From JAEUMD01 sp044222395 (GTDB taxonomy: Bacteria; Pseudomonadota; Alphaproteobacteria; Rhizobiales; Hyphomicrobiaceae), in the NCBI GenBank assembly GCA_044222395.1, contig JBGANK010000016.1, positions 1 through 64,000 on the forward strand: a DNA stretch of 64,000 bases. The letters are read 5' to 3'. Numbering within the stretch: position 1 is the stretch's first letter; every line of letters begins with the position of its first letter. This document shows, one piece after another, positions 61,474 through 64,000 of the stretch. The notes beneath the pieces are model-generated. The model made no database searches, was not told the origin of the DNA, and saw only the letters and a list, made by a program, of their open reading frames with translations. A program made the translations under genes and the position numbers.

Positions 61474-62463
61474 ATGGCGAGTGCGACCGCGACCGAGGGC
61501 CTCGACCGGGTACTGGTGCTGGAAGTGGCGCGGGTCACCGAAGCCGCCGCGATCGCCGCCGCCCGCTTCAGCGGGCGTGGCAACGAAAAGGCCGCAGACC
61601 TGGCCGCGGTTGCGGCCATGCATCGTGAGTTGAGCCGCATCGCCTTCCGCGGCCGCGTCGTGGTCGGCGAGGGCGAGAAGGACGATGCTCCCCAGCTCTA
61701 CATCGGCGAAGATATCGGTACCGGCGAAGGGCCGGAGGTGGACGTTGCGGTTGATCCGCTGGAGGGGGCCACGATCTGCGCGAAGGCGATGCCGAATGCG
61801 CTGTCGGTGCTTGCCGTATCGGAGCGCGGCGGCCTGCTGCGTGTGCCCGCCATGTACATGGACAAGATCGCAGTCGGTCCAGGGTTTCCTGAGGGAATCG
61901 TCGATCTCGACGCCTCTCCCGCCGACAACATCAGGGCGCTGGCCGATGCCAAGGGCGTGCCGATCAGCCAGATCACGGCCTGCGTGCTGGATCGCGCGCG
62001 GCATGGCGACCTGATCAAGTCGGTTCGGGACGCCGGCGCCGCCATCCGTCTCATTCCCGACGGTGACATTGCCGGCGTGATCTGGACTACCGACAGTCGC
62101 GAGACGGGCATCGACATCTATTTTGGCATGGGCGGCGCCCAGGAAGGCGTGCTGGCGGCGGCGGCAATGCGCTGCATCGGCGGACAGATGCAGGGTCGGC
62201 TGGTTGCCGCCAACAACGACGAGCGACGGCGGGCGGCAGCGCTTGGCATCACCGATATCGACCGGAAGCTCACGCTCGATGACATGGCGGCGGGCGATGT
62301 CATCTTCGCAGCGACAGGCGTGACGGACGGATCATTGCTGGGCGGTGTGCAGTTCCACGGCAGCGGCGCGGAGACCGAGACGCTTGTGATGCGTTCCTCC
62401 TCACGCACGGTGCGGCGGATCCGGACCACGGTTCGGGATATCAGCGGCCGCTTCGTTGCATGA
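61474..62463 (+). CDS. glpX: Class II fructose-1,6-bisphosphatase GlpX
   Basis: A 329-residue metal-dependent phosphatase of gluconeogenesis. The inositol-phosphatase-like motif VDPLEGAT (near residue 92) follows EGEKDDAPQLYIGE, which provides metal ligands. Further landmarks are GMGGAQEGVLAAAAMRCIGG and ATGVTDGSLLGGVQF. The ATG at 61474 has AGGAG eight bases before it. A sedoheptulose-1,7-bisphosphatase activity is also possible in this family. Confidence 0.95.
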   Translation: MASATATEGLDRVLVLEVARVTEAAAIAAARFSGRGNEKAADLAAVAAMHRELSRIAFRGRVVVGEGEKDDAPQLYIGEDIGTGEGPEVDVAVDPLEGATICAKAMPNALSVLAVSERGGLLRVPAMYMDKIAVGPGFPEGIVDLDASPADNIRALADAKGVPISQITACVLDRARHGDLIKSVRDAGAAIRLIPDGDIAGVIWTTDSRETGIDIYFGMGGAQEGVLAAAAMRCIGGQMQGRLVAANNDERRRAAALGITDIDRKLTLDDMAAGDVIFAATGVTDGSLLGGVQFHGSGAETETLVMRSSSRTVRRIRTTVRDISGRFVA

Positions 62464-62493
62464 TGTGAAATCTGAGGCTGATTGTAGAAGGAC

Positions 62494-63084
62494 ATGCGCA
62501 TGGGCAAGGAGCGTGTTCTCGCATTCAGCGACGGCGTGATCGCCATCATCATCACGATCATGGTGCTTGAGCTGAAGGTGCCGCATGGCGTCGAGCTGTC
62601 CGCGCTGCGGGAGCTTGTGCCGGTGTTTTTCAGCTATGTGCTGAGCTTCTGTTACGTCGCTATCTATAGGAACAATCACCATCACCTGCTCGGCGCGGTC
62701 GAGTCGATCGACGCCTCGGTGATGTGGGCCAATTCGCACCTGCTGTTCTGGCTTTCGCTCGTTCCATTTGCGACCGGCTGGATGTCGGAGAGCCACTTCG
62801 CGGTCGCGCCGACGGTGGTTTACGGCATCGTGCTCGTGATGGCGGCGATCGCCTATTACATCCTGCAACTGGCGCTGGTGCGTGTGCAGGGTCGCGATGG
62901 CCGCATTGCAGCGGCGTTGGGGCGCGATGTCAAAGGCAAAGGCTCGATCGTGGCTTACATCGTCGCCATTGCTGCGGCCATCTATACACCTTGGATCGCT
63001 ATCGTGATCTATGTGCTGGTGGCGCTCGCGTGGCTCATTCCGGATCGGCGCATGGAGAGCGCGATGAAGAGGCGCGACAGCTGA
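62494..63084 (+). CDS. TMEM175-family (DUF1211) membrane channel
   Basis: A 196-residue protein with about six transmembrane helices. The family signature is RVLAFSDGVIAIIITIMVLEL in helix 1 (FSD motif), followed by NNHHHLLGAVESID. It is one repeat unit of the prokaryotic TMEM175 potassium channels, which work as tetramers. It begins 30 bases after glpX. An ATG two codons later (MGKERVL) is an alternative start. Confidence 0.88.
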   Translation: MRMGKERVLAFSDGVIAIIITIMVLELKVPHGVELSALRELVPVFFSYVLSFCYVAIYRNNHHHLLGAVESIDASVMWANSHLLFWLSLVPFATGWMSESHFAVAPTVVYGIVLVMAAIAYYILQLALVRVQGRDGRIAAALGRDVKGKGSIVAYIVAIAAAIYTPWIAIVIYVLVALAWLIPDRRMESAMKRRDS

Positions 63085-63170
63085 CGCCGCGCCCCTGAGG
63101 CCGCCGCGCGTGTGTCGCTGGCAGCGTCAGGCTCAGCTGCCGCGCGCCAAACACCGTGCTCTGTGCTCGT

Positions 63171-63536
63171 TCACTGCTTTTCGGGATAGAGCCGCTTCAT
63201 GCAGGTGTCGAAGCGCGCTTTGCACCTGTCGCAGTTGTGCGTCAGCTTAGGCCAGTGGCCGATGCGGCTGATGCAGGCGTGGATGTTGGAGAGACAGCGC
63301 GAACAGGCCGACTTGCGCTGCTCGCACAGCCGCGCGGTGAAGCCGGCGACGCCCCGTTTCACGGCTCCCATGCAACTCGCATAAGCGCTGGGTCGGCAAA
63401 TGCGGGCGAAGCTTGCAGATTTGACGCCGCACTGGTGGGAGGCAATGTGCTTGGCGCTGGCGGTCGGCGCACCGGCCACGAAAAGACCGAGTGCCAAGGA
63501 AGTGAGGACGAGCAGGACACGGATCACACGCGACAT
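63171..63536 (-). CDS. Cys-rich secreted protein
   Basis: A 121-residue protein with a signal peptide (VIRVLLVLTSLALGLFVAGAPTASA, cut near residue 28). The mature part of about 93 residues has ten cysteines, including CSRC and CDRC pairs, in a helical, basic chain. No heme-type histidine follows the CxxC pairs. It is probably stabilised by disulfides in the periplasm or binds metal. No family was recognised. It is convergent with the channel gene. Confidence 0.75.
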   Translation of the reverse strand: MSRVIRVLLVLTSLALGLFVAGAPTASAKHIASHQCGVKSASFARICRPSAYASCMGAVKRGVAGFTARLCEQRKSACSRCLSNIHACISRIGHWPKLTHNCDRCKARFDTCMKRLYPEKQ

Positions 63537-63762
63537 CGGAGGTTCCTTCCTGTTGAGACGGATTGATTGGTCCCTGCGTTCATCAGCCTGTCCATCATAG
63601 CAGCGCGGCGGCGATTGCGGCTGTACGATTCGCAGTAAAGCAAGCCCCGCCGGCTGCTTTCATGCGGCCAATCCGGGCCGGTAGGCGTACCGTCCCCAGC
63701 AAATGCGTCCTCGCTGCGGGGGAATGTGTTCGAATCGGCCTACAAAGCCGGAAGGAGGGCGC

Positions 63763-64000
63763 ATGTCTCCACGACCCAAACTGAAGCCGGATCGCAGCCC
63801 GGGGGCCGAGGCGGCTTTTCTCGGGGTGACGCGGTCCGTGCGCGGATTACAGTGGCGTGAGCGGCTCGAGCCAGATGCCAAGCTTTTGGCGGACGCAATC
63901 GCGCAGCGGCACGGCTTGCCCGAGTTATTGGGCCGGGTGCTGGCGGCGCGCGGCGTTGGTCTCGACGAGGTCGATACGGTCCTTGATCCGACGCTCAAAG
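63763..64000 (+). CDS. recJ: Single-stranded-DNA exonuclease RecJ, N-terminal part
   Basis: The first 79 codons are visible; the gene continues beyond the window. The start at 63763 has a near-perfect ribosome binding site (GGAAGGAGGGC). MSPRPKLKPDRSPGAEAAFLGVTRSVRGLQWRERL and LPELLGRVLAARGVGLDEVDTVLDPTLK are typical of the alphaproteobacterial RecJ N-terminus, before the DHH motifs. The hom-glpX-recJ order supports the call. RecJ degrades 5' single strands in recombination and mismatch repair. Confidence 0.88.
   Translation, partial: MSPRPKLKPDRSPGAEAAFLGVTRSVRGLQWRERLEPDAKLLADAIAQRHGLPELLGRVLAARGVGLDEVDTVLDPTLK

Overview
The window is a GC-rich chromosomal segment from an alphaproteobacterium, most likely of the order Hyphomicrobiales (Rhizobiales). 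The gene content points there: fixNOQP/fixGHIS with a hybrid FixL-type oxygen sensor, class I PHA synthase, Bpt leucyltransferase, the hom-glpX-recJ neighbourhood and CpaC/CpaD pilus genes. Genus cannot be assigned from the sequence alone. No tRNA, rRNA, CRISPR array, prophage or insertion sequence was recognised.

Layout. 1-6458: housekeeping genes (CAP-domain protein cut by the window edge, parC, two small secreted proteins including an extreme poly-lysine one, bpt, rimK). 6937-19433: a Pel-type exopolysaccharide locus. A five-gene overlapping run with a short gap after the second gene (PelA-like deacetylase, a membrane-anchored TPR protein, PelD, PelE, PelF, PelG) is followed on the opposite strand by two paralogous GH114/GH166-like glycosidases that may replace the hydrolase domain missing from PelA. 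PelD has no C-terminal GGDEF domain, and neither the PelB outer-membrane barrel nor PelC is present. 19710-23525: a small membrane protein and a coupled acyl-ligase/MFS pair. 23694-30549: a partial Tad-pilus set (TadG-like von Willebrand protein, CpaC secretin, CpaD lipoprotein, TadD-like TPR lipoprotein) without motor or pilin genes. 30921-36953: kinase fusion, secreted protein, universal stress protein, permease and membrane protein.

37051-50491 is a complete low-oxygen respiration module. It holds ccoNOQP (cbb3 oxidase), ccoGHIS (assembly and copper loading), a Crp/Fnr-type FixK, an OmpR-type regulator and a hybrid histidine kinase whose first PAS domain carries the FixL heme histidine and oxygen-sensing arginine in exactly the FixL spacing. 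This matches the hFixL-FxkR-FixK arrangement described in Rhizobium etli rather than classical FixL-FixJ. A perfect FNR/FixK box lies upstream of ccoN, and a 10-bp-period triple repeat lies upstream of fixK, where an FxkR site would be expected.

51020-64000: small conserved protein, Pat-type acetyltransferase, O-acetylhomoserine sulfhydrylase, PHA synthase, a 0.9-kb stretch with no convincing gene, then aminotransferase, homoserine dehydrogenase, GlpX, a TMEM175-type channel, a Cys-rich secreted protein and the start of recJ. Two 123-bp palindromic elements (3157-3279 and 28400-28522) are copies of one dispersed repeat, and an 84-bp imperfect inverted repeat lies at 18072-18155.
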